This document shows, one piece after another, positions 44,362 through 54,749 of a DNA stretch of 64,000 nt. Each line of letters begins with the position of its first letter. Position 1 is the stretch's first letter. This stretch comes from Demequina lignilytica. GTDB lineage: Bacteria > Actinomycetota > Actinomycetes > Actinomycetales > Demequinaceae. The DNA lies in contig NZ_JAUHPX010000002.1 of assembly GCF_030418305.1 (NCBI RefSeq), forward strand, positions 62,001 to 126,000, given 5' to 3'. The notes under the pieces are model-generated. The model saw only the letters and a program-made list of their open reading frames with translations. It searched no databases and was not told the origin of the DNA. Both the position numbers and the translations under genes were made by a program.

Positions 44362-45750
44362 CTAGCGGTCCATCGCCTCCACCGCCGCGGTGAACGCTTC
44401 CCCTCGGTCCGCGTAGCTGCGGAACTGATCCATCGAGGCGCATGCGGGTGACAGCAGGACGGTGTCGCCCTCATGCGCGAGCCCGCGGGCGGCGATCACC
44501 GCCCGTCGCATCACATCCTCCCCCGGCTCGATGCGGACCACCGGTATCTCGGGCGCGTGTGTCGCAAGCGGCTCGAGGAGCGCGTCGGGATCCACGCCGA
44601 TCACCACGGCTGCGCGCACCCGCGGCGCGATCGCCCGCACCAGGGCGTCGAACGTCTGCCCCTTGGCGAGCCCGCCCGCGATCCACACCACCGACCGGTC
44701 GGCGCGGCCGCCGAACGCCGCCTCCACCGCGTGCGCGTTGGTGGCCTTCGAGTCGTCGACGTAGGACGCGCCGTCGAGGTCGCGGACCCACGCCGAACGA
44801 TGGTGGTCGAGCCGGAACCCCCGGAGCCCGTCCCTCACCGCCTCGGGGGGCACCCCGACCGCCCGGCACAGCGCCGCCGCGGCGAGCGCGTTCGTGGCGA
44901 GGTAGGGCGGGACGTCGCCGGCGACCAGGTGGGCGAGGTCCGACACCTCGCCGAGCTCGGCCGCCTGGCGGTGGCGGTCGGCGACGAAGGCCCGGTCGAG
45001 CAGCAGCCCGTCGACGATGCCGAGCTGGCTCGGGCCCGGCGGTCCGAGGGTGACGCCGACGGCGCGGGCGCCCTCGACCACCTCGGCCTCCGCGACCATC
45101 GCCTCGACCCGCGCGTCGGCGGCGGGATACACGCAGGCGACCCGCACGTGCTGGTAGACCTTCGCCTTGTCCGCGCGGTACGCCTCGAGGCTGCCGTGCC
45201 AGTCGGTGTGATCGTCGTCGGCGTTGAGGCACACCGCCGCGTGCGGGGAGATGGTGTGGGCGAAGTGCAGCTGGAGGCTCGCGATCTCCACCGCGACCAG
45301 GTCGGACTCCTCGCGGCCCGCATGGATCACCGGGATGCCCATGTTGCCGCACACGCGCACGTCGAGCCCCCCGGCCGCGGCGATGGCACCCACCATCTGG
45401 GTGGTCGTGGTCTTGCCGTTGGTGCCCGTCACGAGCACCCACGGGATGCCGGGACGCCGGACGCGCCAGGCGAACTCCATCTCGGACCAGATCGGCAGAC
45501 CTGCGGCCTCGCACGCGCGGACCGCGTCGGAGTGCGGAGGGAAGCCCGGTGAGGACATGACGACGTCGAAGGAGCCGAGGTCGACCTCGGACACGTCGCG
45601 GTGGTCCGCCGCGCCGTTGGCGTCCACGGTGACCGCGGTGCCGCCGAGCTCCTCGGTCACCTCGGCCGCGGCCCGGCCGGCCACGCCGACCCCCAGCACG
45701 AGGACCCGGGTGCCGGCGCCGATCTCGACGTCGTGGCCGGGATCGGTCAC
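44362..45750 (-). CDS. murD: UDP-N-acetylmuramoylalanine--D-glutamate ligase
   Basis: A 462-residue cytoplasmic ligase adding D-Glu to UDP-MurNAc-L-Ala. The N-terminal nucleotide domain has LVLGVGVAGRAAAEV, the ATP loop is TGTNGKTTTTQMV, and EIASLQL and NADDDHTDWHGS mark the catalytic centre. The C-terminal domain has YVDDSKATNAHAV and WIAGGLAKG. The GTG at 45750 overlaps the mraY stop; a GTG at 45765 is an alternative adding five residues. Confidence 0.95.
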   Translation of the reverse strand: MTDPGHDVEIGAGTRVLVLGVGVAGRAAAEVTEELGGTAVTVDANGAADHRDVSEVDLGSFDVVMSSPGFPPHSDAVRACEAAGLPIWSEMEFAWRVRRPGIPWVLVTGTNGKTTTTQMVGAIAAAGGLDVRVCGNMGIPVIHAGREESDLVAVEIASLQLHFAHTISPHAAVCLNADDDHTDWHGSLEAYRADKAKVYQHVRVACVYPAADARVEAMVAEAEVVEGARAVGVTLGPPGPSQLGIVDGLLLDRAFVADRHRQAAELGEVSDLAHLVAGDVPPYLATNALAAAALCRAVGVPPEAVRDGLRGFRLDHHRSAWVRDLDGASYVDDSKATNAHAVEAAFGGRADRSVVWIAGGLAKGQTFDALVRAIAPRVRAAVVIGVDPDALLEPLATHAPEIPVVRIEPGEDVMRRAVIAARGLAHEGDTVLLSPACASMDQFRSYADRGEAFTAAVEAMDR

Positions 45751-46832
45751 TGCGAGGCCACCCACTCGGCGTAGAACAGGCCCACGCCGAGCGCGCTGAA
45801 CATGCCGGCGATGATCCAGAAGCGCGTGACGATGGTCACCTCGCCCCAGCCCATCAGCTCGAAGTGGTGGTGCAGAGGCGCCATCTTGAACAGCCTCTTG
45901 CCGCCCGAGATCTTGAACCAGCCGATCTGCAGGACGGAGCTCGCGACCACCAGCACGAACAGGCCGCCCACGATCACGCCGAGCAGCTCGGTGCGGGACA
46001 GGATGGTCATGCCGGCGATCGCGCCGCCGAGCGCGAGCGATCCCGTGTCACCCATGAAGATCTTCGCCGGGCTCGTGTTCCACCACAGGAAGCCCAGGCT
46101 GGCGCCGGCGATCGCCGCCGCGAGGATCGCGAGGTCCCAGGGGTCGCGGACGTCGTAGCACTTGACCGCGGAGTCCGCGATGCCGCACTTCTGGTTGATC
46201 TGCCAGGTGGAGATGAGCACGTAGGCGCCGAAGAAGATGACGGCGGCGCCCGAGGCGAGGCCGTCGAGCCCGTCGGTGAGGTTCACCGCGTTGGACCACG
46301 CGGTGATCAGGAAGTTCGACCAGATGACGAACAGGATCAGCGCGACCGTCGGGCCCCACACGGCGAGGTCGACGTAGGTGTCGCGCAGGAACGTGATCGC
46401 GGTCGAGCCGGGCGTGAGCCCGTCGGCGTCCGGGAACTGCAGCGCCAGGACGCCGAAGGAGATGCCGACCACGGCCTGCCCGAGGATCTTCCAGCGCGCC
46501 TTGAGGCCGAGCGAGCGCTCCTTCGAGATCTTGATGCTGTCGTCGAGGAAGCCCACCAGCCCGAGCCCCACCATGAGGAACACCGCGAGCATCGACGAGA
46601 CGCTCGGCGCCCGTCCCACGAAGAGGTTGCCGCCCAGCCAGGCGACCAGCACGGCGAAGATGATGACGATGCCGCCCATGGTCGGCGTGCCGCGCTTGGT
46701 GTGGTGGCTCGCGGGTCCGTCCTGGCGGATGAACTGGCCGAACTGCTTCTTGGTGAGGTACCGGATCAGGAGCGGCGTGAGCAGCATGGAGACCAGGACG
46801 CCGAGCCCTCCGGCGAAGATCACCGCCTTCAT
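45747..46832 (-). CDS. mraY: Phospho-MurNAc-pentapeptide translocase
   Basis: A 361-residue ten-helix membrane enzyme that makes lipid I from UDP-MurNAc-pentapeptide and undecaprenyl phosphate. The catalytic aspartates lie in FLDDSIKI, NLTDGLDGLASG and FMGDTGSLALGG, and the histidine motif APLHHHFELMGW is present. GGGAGGAG precedes the ATG by four bases. The start overlaps the murF stop in ATGA. One predicted loop has a Cys pair (KCGIADSAVKCYDV), an actinobacterial feature. Confidence 0.97.
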   Translation of the reverse strand: MKAVIFAGGLGVLVSMLLTPLLIRYLTKKQFGQFIRQDGPASHHTKRGTPTMGGIVIIFAVLVAWLGGNLFVGRAPSVSSMLAVFLMVGLGLVGFLDDSIKISKERSLGLKARWKILGQAVVGISFGVLALQFPDADGLTPGSTAITFLRDTYVDLAVWGPTVALILFVIWSNFLITAWSNAVNLTDGLDGLASGAAVIFFGAYVLISTWQINQKCGIADSAVKCYDVRDPWDLAILAAAIAGASLGFLWWNTSPAKIFMGDTGSLALGGAIAGMTILSRTELLGVIVGGLFVLVVASSVLQIGWFKISGGKRLFKMAPLHHHFELMGWGEVTIVTRFWIIAGMFSALGVGLFYAEWVASQ

Positions 46833-48208
46833 CGCGCTCCTCCCACCAGGTCGTCGGCCAGCTCCCACAGGCCCGAGCCGTGCGACGCCTTGACGAGCAC
46901 GGTGTCGCCCGGGGCGAGCATCCGATCGAGGACCTCGCGGGCTTCGCCGATTGTAGCGACGAACAGCGCCTCGTCCCCCCACGAGCCCTCGCGCACCGCC
47001 GCGACGTACGCGGGCCGGGCGCCGTCGCCGACCACGATCGTGTGGTCGATGCGGAGCCTCACCACGTCCACGCCGAGCGAGTCGTGGATCGCGATCGACT
47101 GGTCGCCCAGCTCGAGGATCTCGCCGATCACCGCGAAGGTGCGGCCGCCGTCGGCGACGTGCTTGAGCGCCCGGAAGGCCGCACGCATCGACTCGATCGA
47201 CGCGTTGTACGAGTCGTCGAGGATCACGACGCCGTCGGCGCGCTCGGTGAGCGCCATCCGATGGCCCGAGATCGGTCCGGCGGCCGCGACGGCCGCCCAT
47301 GCCCGCGCGGGCTCGATGCCGCACTCGAGGGCGACCGCGAGAGCGGCGAGGGCGTTGGTCACGTGGTGCTCGCCGACGAGCGCCAGGGTGCGCCGCTCGA
47401 GGACCTCGCCGTCCGCGCCCCCGAGCCGGACCTCGAACGAGGCGCGACCGCGGTCGTTGCCCAGGTCGAGCGCGGCGACGTCCCCCTGGCCGATGCCGAA
47501 CATCACCGCGCGCGAGGCGAGCGACGCCATCGCCGCGACCCGCGCATCGTCCGCGTTGAGGACCGCGACACCGCCCGGCATGAGACCACGGACGATCTCG
47601 CTCTTGGCCACCGCGACATCGTCCGGCGACGCGTACTCCCCCATGTGCGCGGTGCCCACGATCAGGCCGACCGCGACGTCGAGCGGCGCGATGTCCGTGA
47701 GGTAGGCGATGTGACCGAGGCCGCTCGCGCCCATCTCGAGCACGAGGTGACGGGTGGTCGCGTCGGCGCGGAGCACCGTGAGCGGCAGCCCGATCTCGTT
47801 GTTGAAGCTCCCGACGGGCGCGACCGCGTCGGGCAGCACCTGGGCGAGCAGATCCTTGGTGGTGGTCTTGCCGTTCGAGCCGGTGATCCCGATCACGGTG
47901 AGCGGCTGCTCGGCGCGCAGCAGCGCCAGGTAGGCCCGCGCGAGCCGGCCCAGCGCCGCGGTGACGTCGTCGACGAGCACGTGAGGTCCGTCGACCGGCC
48001 GCGACACCAGGCTCAGGACCGCGCCGTTCGCGACGGCCTGGGTGATGAAGTCGTGGCCGTCGACGCGCTCGCCGATGAAGGCGACGTAGAGCCATCCGGG
48101 GTGGATCTCGCGGGAGTCCTTCTCCACCCCGATCACGAGCGCGTCGACGTCGGCCGCGAGCTCGCCGCCGACCGCGTTCGCGATCCACTGCGCGGTGACG
48201 GGCCTCAT
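46829..48208 (-). CDS. murF: UDP-MurNAc-tripeptide--D-alanyl-D-alanine ligase
   Basis: A 459-residue ATP-dependent ligase that adds D-Ala-D-Ala. The N-terminal domain (DSREIHPGWLYVAFIGERVDGHDFI) binds UDP, the ATP loop is ITGSNGKTTTKDLL, followed by EMGASGLGHIAYLTDIAPL and the NADDARV region. The C-terminal DDSYNASIESMRAAF is typical of MurF. ATG at 48208 overlaps the murE stop. Normal length. Confidence 0.96.
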   Translation of the reverse strand: MRPVTAQWIANAVGGELAADVDALVIGVEKDSREIHPGWLYVAFIGERVDGHDFITQAVANGAVLSLVSRPVDGPHVLVDDVTAALGRLARAYLALLRAEQPLTVIGITGSNGKTTTKDLLAQVLPDAVAPVGSFNNEIGLPLTVLRADATTRHLVLEMGASGLGHIAYLTDIAPLDVAVGLIVGTAHMGEYASPDDVAVAKSEIVRGLMPGGVAVLNADDARVAAMASLASRAVMFGIGQGDVAALDLGNDRGRASFEVRLGGADGEVLERRTLALVGEHHVTNALAALAVALECGIEPARAWAAVAAAGPISGHRMALTERADGVVILDDSYNASIESMRAAFRALKHVADGGRTFAVIGEILELGDQSIAIHDSLGVDVVRLRIDHTIVVGDGARPAYVAAVREGSWGDEALFVATIGEAREVLDRMLAPGDTVLVKASHGSGLWELADDLVGGAR

Positions 48209-49743
48209 GCGCGCTCACCCCGGACGGCCTCGAGGGCGGCGAGGAACGCGCCGGCGTCCGTGTACGGGTGGTGCACCCCGTCGATCTCCTGGGTGGTCTC
48301 GTGCCCCTTGCCCGTGGCGATCACCGTGTCCTCCGGACCGGCCATGCGGATCGCCGCCTCGACCGCCGCCACGCGCGGGAAGATCTCGAGGACGTCGTGG
48401 CGGTCGGGGCGCTCGGCGTCGACGCCCTCGAGGATCCGGGCGCGGATGTGATCGGGCGGCTCCGTGCGGGGGTTCTCGTCGGTGACGACGACCACGTCGG
48501 CGTGGGCCGCCGCGGCGCTGCCGAGGCCGGGCCGCTTGGAGTCGTCGCGAAGCCCGTCGCAGCCGAAGACGATGATGATCCGTCCGGGGGTCACCAGCCG
48601 CATGGCCTCGAGCACGCTCGCGATGCCGTCGGGGGTGTGGGCGTAGTCGACCACCGTCATGGGCGTGGTCGCGTCACGGACGGTCACGATCTCCGTGCGG
48701 CCGGGCACGGGGCGCGCGGTCTCGACCCCGCGGATCGCGTCAGCCAGCGGCACGCCCGCAGCGTGCGCGGAGACGATCGCGCCGGCGGCGTTGGACACGT
48801 TGATGAGGCCGGGGAGGCCGATCTCCACGTCGTGGCGCGACCGGTCGGGGGCGACCAGCACGAACCGCATCCCCCCGGTGGGTGTCGGCTGCGCGTCGAT
48901 CGCGTTCCAGTCCGCCCAGGGAGAGCCCGGGCGCGTGGCGACGGTCTCCACGGGAACCGTCACCTCGTCGACCAGCAGGCGCCCCCACTCGTCGTCGACC
49001 AGGACCACCGCGCGCTCGGCGAACTCCGGAGTGAAGATCCGCGCCTTCTCCTCGAAGTACTCCTCCATCGTGTGATGGAAGTCGAGGTGCTCGTAGGACA
49101 GGTTGGTGAAGAGCACCACCGCGAACCTGGTGGCGGTGACGCGCTCGAGCGCGATCGCCTGCGAGGACGCCTCCATCACGGCGGCGCCGGCGCCGGCCTC
49201 CACCATGCGCGCGAGCAGGCCCTGGAGCATCGGCGCCTCGGTGGTGGTGCGGGTGCTGGGCTCGGCCTCCTCGCCGATGCGCATCTCGACGGTGCCCAGC
49301 AGGCCGACGGTCGCGTGCGCGGCCCGCAGCGCACCCTCGACCAGGAACGAGGTGGTGGTCTTGCCGTTCGTCCCCGTCACGCCGATGACGGGCATCCTCC
49401 GCGACGGGTCGCCGTAGATCTCCGCGGCCGCGAGCGCGGCCGAGCGGCGGGCGTGCGTCGAGACCAGCACGGGCAGCCCCGTCGCCACGGCCAGGTCCTC
49501 GCCTGCGAGGTCGGTGAGGATCGCGGCCGCGCCGTTGGAGGCGGCCTGCGCCGCGAAGGCCGCGCCGTGCACGTTGTCCCCGGGCAGCGCGCAGAACAGG
49601 TCGCCCGGCGCGACCGCGCGCGAGTCGACCGTCGCACCCGTGAGGCGGACGTCGGCGCCCCGCAGGTCCCCTCCGACCCGGGCCTCGATCGCGGACAGCA
49701 GTGCGCCGGCGACGCTCATCGGACGCATCGCGAGGTCCGGCAT
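48205..49743 (-). CDS. murE: UDP-MurNAc-tripeptide ligase MurE
   Basis: A 512-residue ligase adding the diamino acid at position 3 of the stem peptide. The ATP loop is VTGTNGKTTTSFLVE, the carbamylated-lysine region NLSYEHLDFHHTMEEYFEEK, and the C-terminal domain has VVDYAHTPDGI. The substrate-recognition loop reads TDENPRTEPP. ENPR resembles the DNPR of mDAP enzymes, but I cannot tell mDAP, Lys or Orn from this alone. The ATG at 49743 is four bases after the ftsI stop; a downstream ATG (MRPMSV) is possible. Confidence 0.95.
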   Translation of the reverse strand: MPDLAMRPMSVAGALLSAIEARVGGDLRGADVRLTGATVDSRAVAPGDLFCALPGDNVHGAAFAAQAASNGAAAILTDLAGEDLAVATGLPVLVSTHARRSAALAAAEIYGDPSRRMPVIGVTGTNGKTTTSFLVEGALRAAHATVGLLGTVEMRIGEEAEPSTRTTTEAPMLQGLLARMVEAGAGAAVMEASSQAIALERVTATRFAVVLFTNLSYEHLDFHHTMEEYFEEKARIFTPEFAERAVVLVDDEWGRLLVDEVTVPVETVATRPGSPWADWNAIDAQPTPTGGMRFVLVAPDRSRHDVEIGLPGLINVSNAAGAIVSAHAAGVPLADAIRGVETARPVPGRTEIVTVRDATTPMTVVDYAHTPDGIASVLEAMRLVTPGRIIIVFGCDGLRDDSKRPGLGSAAAAHADVVVVTDENPRTEPPDHIRARILEGVDAERPDRHDVLEIFPRVAAVEAAIRMAGPEDTVIATGKGHETTQEIDGVHHPYTDAGAFLAALEAVRGERA

Positions 49744-49747
49744 TCAT

Positions 49748-51535
49748 TCACTCCCAGGTGGTCGGGTACAGCGAGGCCTCCGTGGTCGACGGCGGCACGC
49801 GCAGGGACTGCAACGCAAAGGTTGCCACATCCTTGAAGACCGGTGCCGCCGCGGTGCCTCCCCAGATGGTCGACTTCGGATCGGTGACGATCACCGACAC
49901 GACGATACGCGGGTCGTCGGCAGGAGCGATGCCGATGAAGGAGGCCACGATCGAGCTGAGGGTGCCGTCGGCACCCGCCGCCTCGGCGGTTCCCGTCTTG
50001 CCCGCCACGCGGTAGCCGTCGATCTTGGCGAGCACGCCGGTGCCGCCCTCCTCGGTGACGTCCTCGAGCATCGTCATGAGCTGCGAGGCGGTCTGCTCCG
50101 AGATGACCCGCTCGGGCTCCGCGGTCTCGCGCTCCGTGAACGTGCCGTCCTCCGCCAGGAAGCCCTTGACCACGGACGGCTGGATCTTCAGACCGCCGTT
50201 GGCGATGATCGAGTACACCTGCGTCGCCTGCAAGGCGGTCACGGAGACGCCCTGGCCGAACGTGACGGCCCACTTGGTGCGCCCGTCCCAGTTCTCCCAG
50301 TCCCGGAGGATGCCCGCCGACTCGCCCGGCAGCCCGAGCCCCGTGGTCGACCCGAAGCCGAACCTCTCCAGGTAGTCGTAGCGCTGCTCGGTGGTGAGCA
50401 GCTCGCCCACCTGGACGGTGCCCGTGTTGGAGGACTCCGCGAGGATCCCCGCCAGCGTGAGCTGCTGCGTCTCGTGCTCGTGGGAGTCCTTGAAGGTCTG
50501 GTTGTTGTCGGTCGTGTACTGGTAGGGCGCGACGAACTCCGACGTGGGCGTCGCGACCCCCTCCTCGAGCGCGGCGGCCATCGTGATGACCTTCGCGGTC
50601 GAGCCGGGCTCGAAGACCGTCGACACCGCCCGGGACCCGCGCGCGGCGCTGTCGGTGGCGGACGGGTCGTTGGGATCGACCGACCCCGAGTCCACGAGCG
50701 CGAGGATCTCGCCGGTCTGGACGTCCTCGACCACCACCGTGGCGCGGCTCGCCCCCGTCTCCTTGAGCGCCTGCGCGACCCGCTCCTGGGCGTACCACTG
50801 GATGTCGCGGTCGAGGGTCAGCACCACGTCGTCCCCGGGCACGGCCGCGACCTCCTCGCGCACGCCCGTGGGGATGATCGTGCCGTTGGGGCCGCGCTCG
50901 TAGGTCAGCGAGCCCGCCTCCCCCTCGAGCTGCTCGCTGTACGAGAGCTCCACCCCCGCGAGCCCGACCGTGCCGGCGCTCTCGCCGTCGCCGCCCATGA
51001 AGCCGACCACGTTGCCCGCGAGCGCTCCGTTGGGGTACACGCGCTTCTCGACGGCCTCGGGTTCGATGCCCGTGATCTTCTCCGCCGCGATCAGGTCCCA
51101 CGTCTCCGGCGAGATGTCCTTCACCAGGTAGACGAACGTGCTGTCGCCGACCATGGAGGCGGCGAGTTCGGACGCGTTCATGTCGAGGATGGGTGCGAGG
51201 ATCTCCGCGGCGCCGGACGGCCCCGACAGCGTGACCTCGCCGTTCTCCGTGCGTTCGAAGTCGGCGATCTTGACCTGGTTCACGCCCACGTTGTAGCGCT
51301 CCACCGAGGTCGCCAGCACCACGCCGTTGCGGTCGACGATGTCCGCACGCGGCTCCGTCAGCACCTTGGTCGCGAGCCGCGAGGACAGGGCCTCCGACGA
51401 CAGCACGGACGACCGCACCCCCTGGATGAAGACGAGCCGCGCGGCGAACACGACCAGCACGAGCAGCAGCAGGATCGCGAGGATGCGCTGGCGCGTGCGC
51501 GGATCCGCGAGTCGCGGCGCGCGCGGTGAGGCCAT
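49748..51535 (-). CDS. ftsI: Septal transpeptidase FtsI (penicillin-binding protein 3)
   Basis: A 595-residue class B penicillin-binding protein. A short cytoplasmic tail and one membrane helix (about residues 19-40) lead to the pedestal domain (RADIVDRNGVVLATSVERYNVGVN), then the transpeptidase domain with STAK (Ser312 in EPGSTAK), SSN in LAESSNTGTV, and KTG (Lys513 in AGKTGTAE). It crosslinks septal peptidoglycan together with FtsW. It starts four bases after the ftsL stop. No PASTA domains. Confidence 0.96.
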   Translation of the reverse strand: MASPRAPRLADPRTRQRILAILLLLVLVVFAARLVFIQGVRSSVLSSEALSSRLATKVLTEPRADIVDRNGVVLATSVERYNVGVNQVKIADFERTENGEVTLSGPSGAAEILAPILDMNASELAASMVGDSTFVYLVKDISPETWDLIAAEKITGIEPEAVEKRVYPNGALAGNVVGFMGGDGESAGTVGLAGVELSYSEQLEGEAGSLTYERGPNGTIIPTGVREEVAAVPGDDVVLTLDRDIQWYAQERVAQALKETGASRATVVVEDVQTGEILALVDSGSVDPNDPSATDSAARGSRAVSTVFEPGSTAKVITMAAALEEGVATPTSEFVAPYQYTTDNNQTFKDSHEHETQQLTLAGILAESSNTGTVQVGELLTTEQRYDYLERFGFGSTTGLGLPGESAGILRDWENWDGRTKWAVTFGQGVSVTALQATQVYSIIANGGLKIQPSVVKGFLAEDGTFTERETAEPERVISEQTASQLMTMLEDVTEEGGTGVLAKIDGYRVAGKTGTAEAAGADGTLSSIVASFIGIAPADDPRIVVSVIVTDPKSTIWGGTAAAPVFKDVATFALQSLRVPPSTTEASLYPTTWE

Positions 51536-51539
51536 GCGG

Positions 51540-51989
51540 CTACTTCCCGTTCTCGAGGACGATGCCGTCCGATAGTGACATGAAGCCCAGCGCCGTCGCG
51601 GGAGCCATGCCGAGCTGCTCGGCTCGCGCCGCGAGCGCCTCGGGCGCGCCGTTCGCCTCGAGCGTCTCGGAGAGCGTCTCCGCCTCCTGGTGCAGGGCGG
51701 CGATCTCGATCTTCAGATCGCGGCGCTCGTAGGCGCCCTCCGCCATCGCGGTGTTGATCAGCAGGACCGCCGCGAGCGCGCCGACCACGGGAAGGATGCA
51801 CGCCCACATGAAGGGCATGAGCGAGCGCGCCTGCTCGGGGGCCGCGACCGGGCGGAGGTGGCGCTGGGGATCCGACGGACGCGCGCCGGCGGCGGACCGC
51901 GAGGCGCGTCCCGTGGCCGGCGCTCCCGCGCGCTGGTCCGGACGCTGCCGCGGGATGGGTCGCTGCTGGCGCAGGGGCGCGGCGCTCAT
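51540..51989 (-). CDS. ftsL: Cell division protein FtsL
   Basis: A 149-residue bitopic protein in the position of ftsL. The N-terminal 57 residues are Arg/Pro/Gln-rich and cytoplasmic, then one helix (about 59-82, FMWACILPVVGALAAVLLINTAM) and an exported coiled coil (RRDLKIEIAALHQEAETLSETLE). Sequence similarity within this family is low, so the call rests on layout and place between rsmH and ftsI. ATG overlaps the rsmH stop in ATGA. Confidence 0.88.
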   Translation of the reverse strand: MSAAPLRQQRPIPRQRPDQRAGAPATGRASRSAAGARPSDPQRHLRPVAAPEQARSLMPFMWACILPVVGALAAVLLINTAMAEGAYERRDLKIEIAALHQEAETLSETLEANGAPEALAARAEQLGMAPATALGFMSLSDGIVLENGK

Positions 51990-52978
51990 GCGATCCTCCT
52001 CAGGCGCTCGGGGGGTGTGGGCCGGATGCGCTCGACGGCGCGCAGCCGCACCGGCTTCGACCGCGGATTGGCCTCGGCCTCCTCGACCGAGGCCTTCTCC
52101 GCGCCCCGCGTCAGCAGCGCGAGGTACGGCTGGTCCGCGTCGGGGACGATCGGCAGCCCGGGGGGCGCCGTCGACTCCGCGCCGGCGGCGAAGGCGTGCT
52201 TGACGATCCGGTCCTCGAGGGAGTGGTACGACATCACCACCACGCGGCCCCCGACCGCGACGCCCTCGATGGCGGCGCGGATCGCGTCCTCGAGCACCTC
52301 GAGCTCGCGGTTGACGGCGATCCGCAGCGCCTGGAAGGTGCGCTTGGCGGGGTTGCCCCCGTGCACGCGCTGGGCGGCGGGGATGGACGCTCGGACCACG
52401 TCGACCAGCTGCGACGACCGCTCGAACGGCTCGCTCTCGCGCCGACGCACGATCGACCGCGCGATCTTGAGGGCGAACCGCTCCTCGCCGTAGTCGCGGA
52501 GGATCCGCGTGAGCTCGCGCTCGTCGGCGTCGCGCAGGATGTCCGCGGCCGTCACGGGATCGCCGGGGTTCATCCGCATGTCCAGCGGCGCGTCCTGCGC
52601 ATAGGAGAAGCCGCGCTCCGCATCGTCGATCTGCAGCGAGCTGACGCCGAGGTCGAGGAGGACGCCGTCGGCGATCTCCGCTCCCGCCGCCTCGAGGGCG
52701 CCCTCGACGTCGTCGTACTCGGAGTGGTGCGCGACGAACCGGTCCCCGAAACGCGCCAGCCTCGCCGACGCGAGGGCGATCGCCTGCGGGTCGCGGTCGA
52801 TCCCCACGACCCGGGCCTCGGGGCAGCGCTCGAGGATGGCCTCGCTGTGCCCGCCCATCCCGAGGGTGCCGTCGATGGCGAGCGCGCCCGGGCGTGACAG
52901 GGCGGGCGCGAGCAGCTCGACGCACCGGTCCAGCATCACCGGCGTGTGCCGCGTGGCCGCCTCGTGGCGCTCGTCCAT
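51986..52978 (-). CDS. rsmH: 16S rRNA (cytosine-1402 N4) methyltransferase
   Basis: A 330-residue S-adenosylmethionine-dependent enzyme (MraW) that methylates C1402 of 16S rRNA. The start MDERHEAATRHTPVMLDRCVELL is standard; the SAM site is DGTLGMGGHSEAIL with IDRDPQAIALA, then LDLGVSSLQIDDAERGFSY, and the C-terminal FQALRIAVNRELEVLE and SYHSLEDRIVKHAF. GGGAGGGG precedes the ATG at 52978; a longer upstream reading would add 33 unrelated residues. Confidence 0.96.
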   Translation of the reverse strand: MDERHEAATRHTPVMLDRCVELLAPALSRPGALAIDGTLGMGGHSEAILERCPEARVVGIDRDPQAIALASARLARFGDRFVAHHSEYDDVEGALEAAGAEIADGVLLDLGVSSLQIDDAERGFSYAQDAPLDMRMNPGDPVTAADILRDADERELTRILRDYGEERFALKIARSIVRRRESEPFERSSQLVDVVRASIPAAQRVHGGNPAKRTFQALRIAVNRELEVLEDAIRAAIEGVAVGGRVVVMSYHSLEDRIVKHAFAAGAESTAPPGLPIVPDADQPYLALLTRGAEKASVEEAEANPRSKPVRLRAVERIRPTPPERLRRIA

Positions 52979-53032
52979 CTCACCCCTCCCTGCCTGCTCG
53001 GTGCCCGTGCCCCGTGGTCTCCCTCCGGGCTC

Positions 53033-53058
53033 CTCTGGCGGGGGGAAGTCCGCCAGAG
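53033..53058 (-). promoter_or_regulatory. Hairpin in the mraZ-rsmH gap
   Basis: CTCTGGCGG and CCGCCAGAG pair perfectly (9 bp) around an 8-base loop in the 111-base gap between the mraZ stop and the rsmH start. Without a T-run it is unlikely to be a strong terminator; it may attenuate transcription or mark an RNA processing point. Confidence 0.45.
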
Positions 53059-53089
53059 CGACACGGGAGGAGGCCACGGGGCACGCGCG

Positions 53090-53557
53090 CTACATCACGT
53101 CGAAGATCTCTGCTGCCGTCTGGGCGTACGCGTCCTCGCCCGACTCCTGATAGTCGTCCCAGGCCTGGGCGTCCCAGATCTCGACCCGGGAGCCCATGCC
53201 CACCACCGCGACGTCCCGGTCGAGCCCCGCGTACCTGCGCAGCGGGGACGACAGCAGGATCCGGCCCTGCTTGTCGGGGATGTCGTCGTTGGCGAGCCCG
53301 AGGAACGCGCGCATGTAGTCGCGCGCGGCCTTGTTCTCGAGCGGCGCCTTGCGCAGGCGCTCGTGCACCACCTGGAACTCGTCGAGCGGGAAGAGGAACA
53401 CGCACCGGTCCAGACCGCGCGTCGCCACCAGGCCGGAGGCCAGACGACCGCGGAACTTCGCCGGGAGGATCAGCCGTCCCTTGTCGTCGAGACGGGGCGT
53501 GAAGTGGCCGAGCAGCAGGCCCGTGGGGCCCAGCCCGAGCGAAGCCGTCTCCGACAT
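53090..53557 (-). CDS. mraZ: Transcriptional regulator MraZ
   Basis: A 155-residue protein with two AbrB-like DNA-binding SpoVT/MraZ folds: HFTPRLDDKGRLILPAKFRGRL near residue 20 and GLANDDIPDKQGRILLSSPLRRYAGL near 90, each with the DxxGR motif. It forms a ring and controls the dcw operon from repeats upstream of itself. The start ATG at 53557 has GGGGAGG four bases before it. It is the first gene of the minus-strand run extending at least to ftsQ. Confidence 0.95.
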   Translation of the reverse strand: MSETASLGLGPTGLLLGHFTPRLDDKGRLILPAKFRGRLASGLVATRGLDRCVFLFPLDEFQVVHERLRKAPLENKAARDYMRAFLGLANDDIPDKQGRILLSSPLRRYAGLDRDVAVVGMGSRVEIWDAQAWDDYQESGEDAYAQTAAEIFDVM

Positions 53558-53592
53558 CGGACCTCCCCTCCGGATCCCTCGTGCTCCCGATG

Positions 53593-53622
53593 CCCCCACT
53601 TTACTCCACTTCCCTCCACATT
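53593..53622 (-). promoter_or_regulatory. MraZ-binding direct repeats
   Basis: On the minus strand three units follow at exact 10-base steps, TGTGGAGGGA, AGTGGAGTAA and AGTGGGGGCA, i.e. GTGG(A/G)G repeats, 36-65 bases before the mraZ start. This is the form of MraZ boxes in other bacteria. An AT-rich stretch just upstream (53621-53636, GATATTTCC on the minus strand) may be the -10 of the promoter. Autoregulation of the division operon is expected. The remaining sequence to 53756 is the divergent moxR promoter area. Confidence 0.8.
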
Positions 53623-53756
53623 TCGCGGAAATATCGCAAGAATCGCGTCGTGAGGCCACATAGACCCAGGTATCAGCGATGGAGCATGGTGGAGGGAATC
53701 TCCCGCCACTCTGACGGCGCCCTGGGATAGGCTCGTGCTCAGCGGGAGGGGGAGCC

Positions 53757-54745
<989 letters not shown>

Positions 54746-54749
<4 letters not shown>

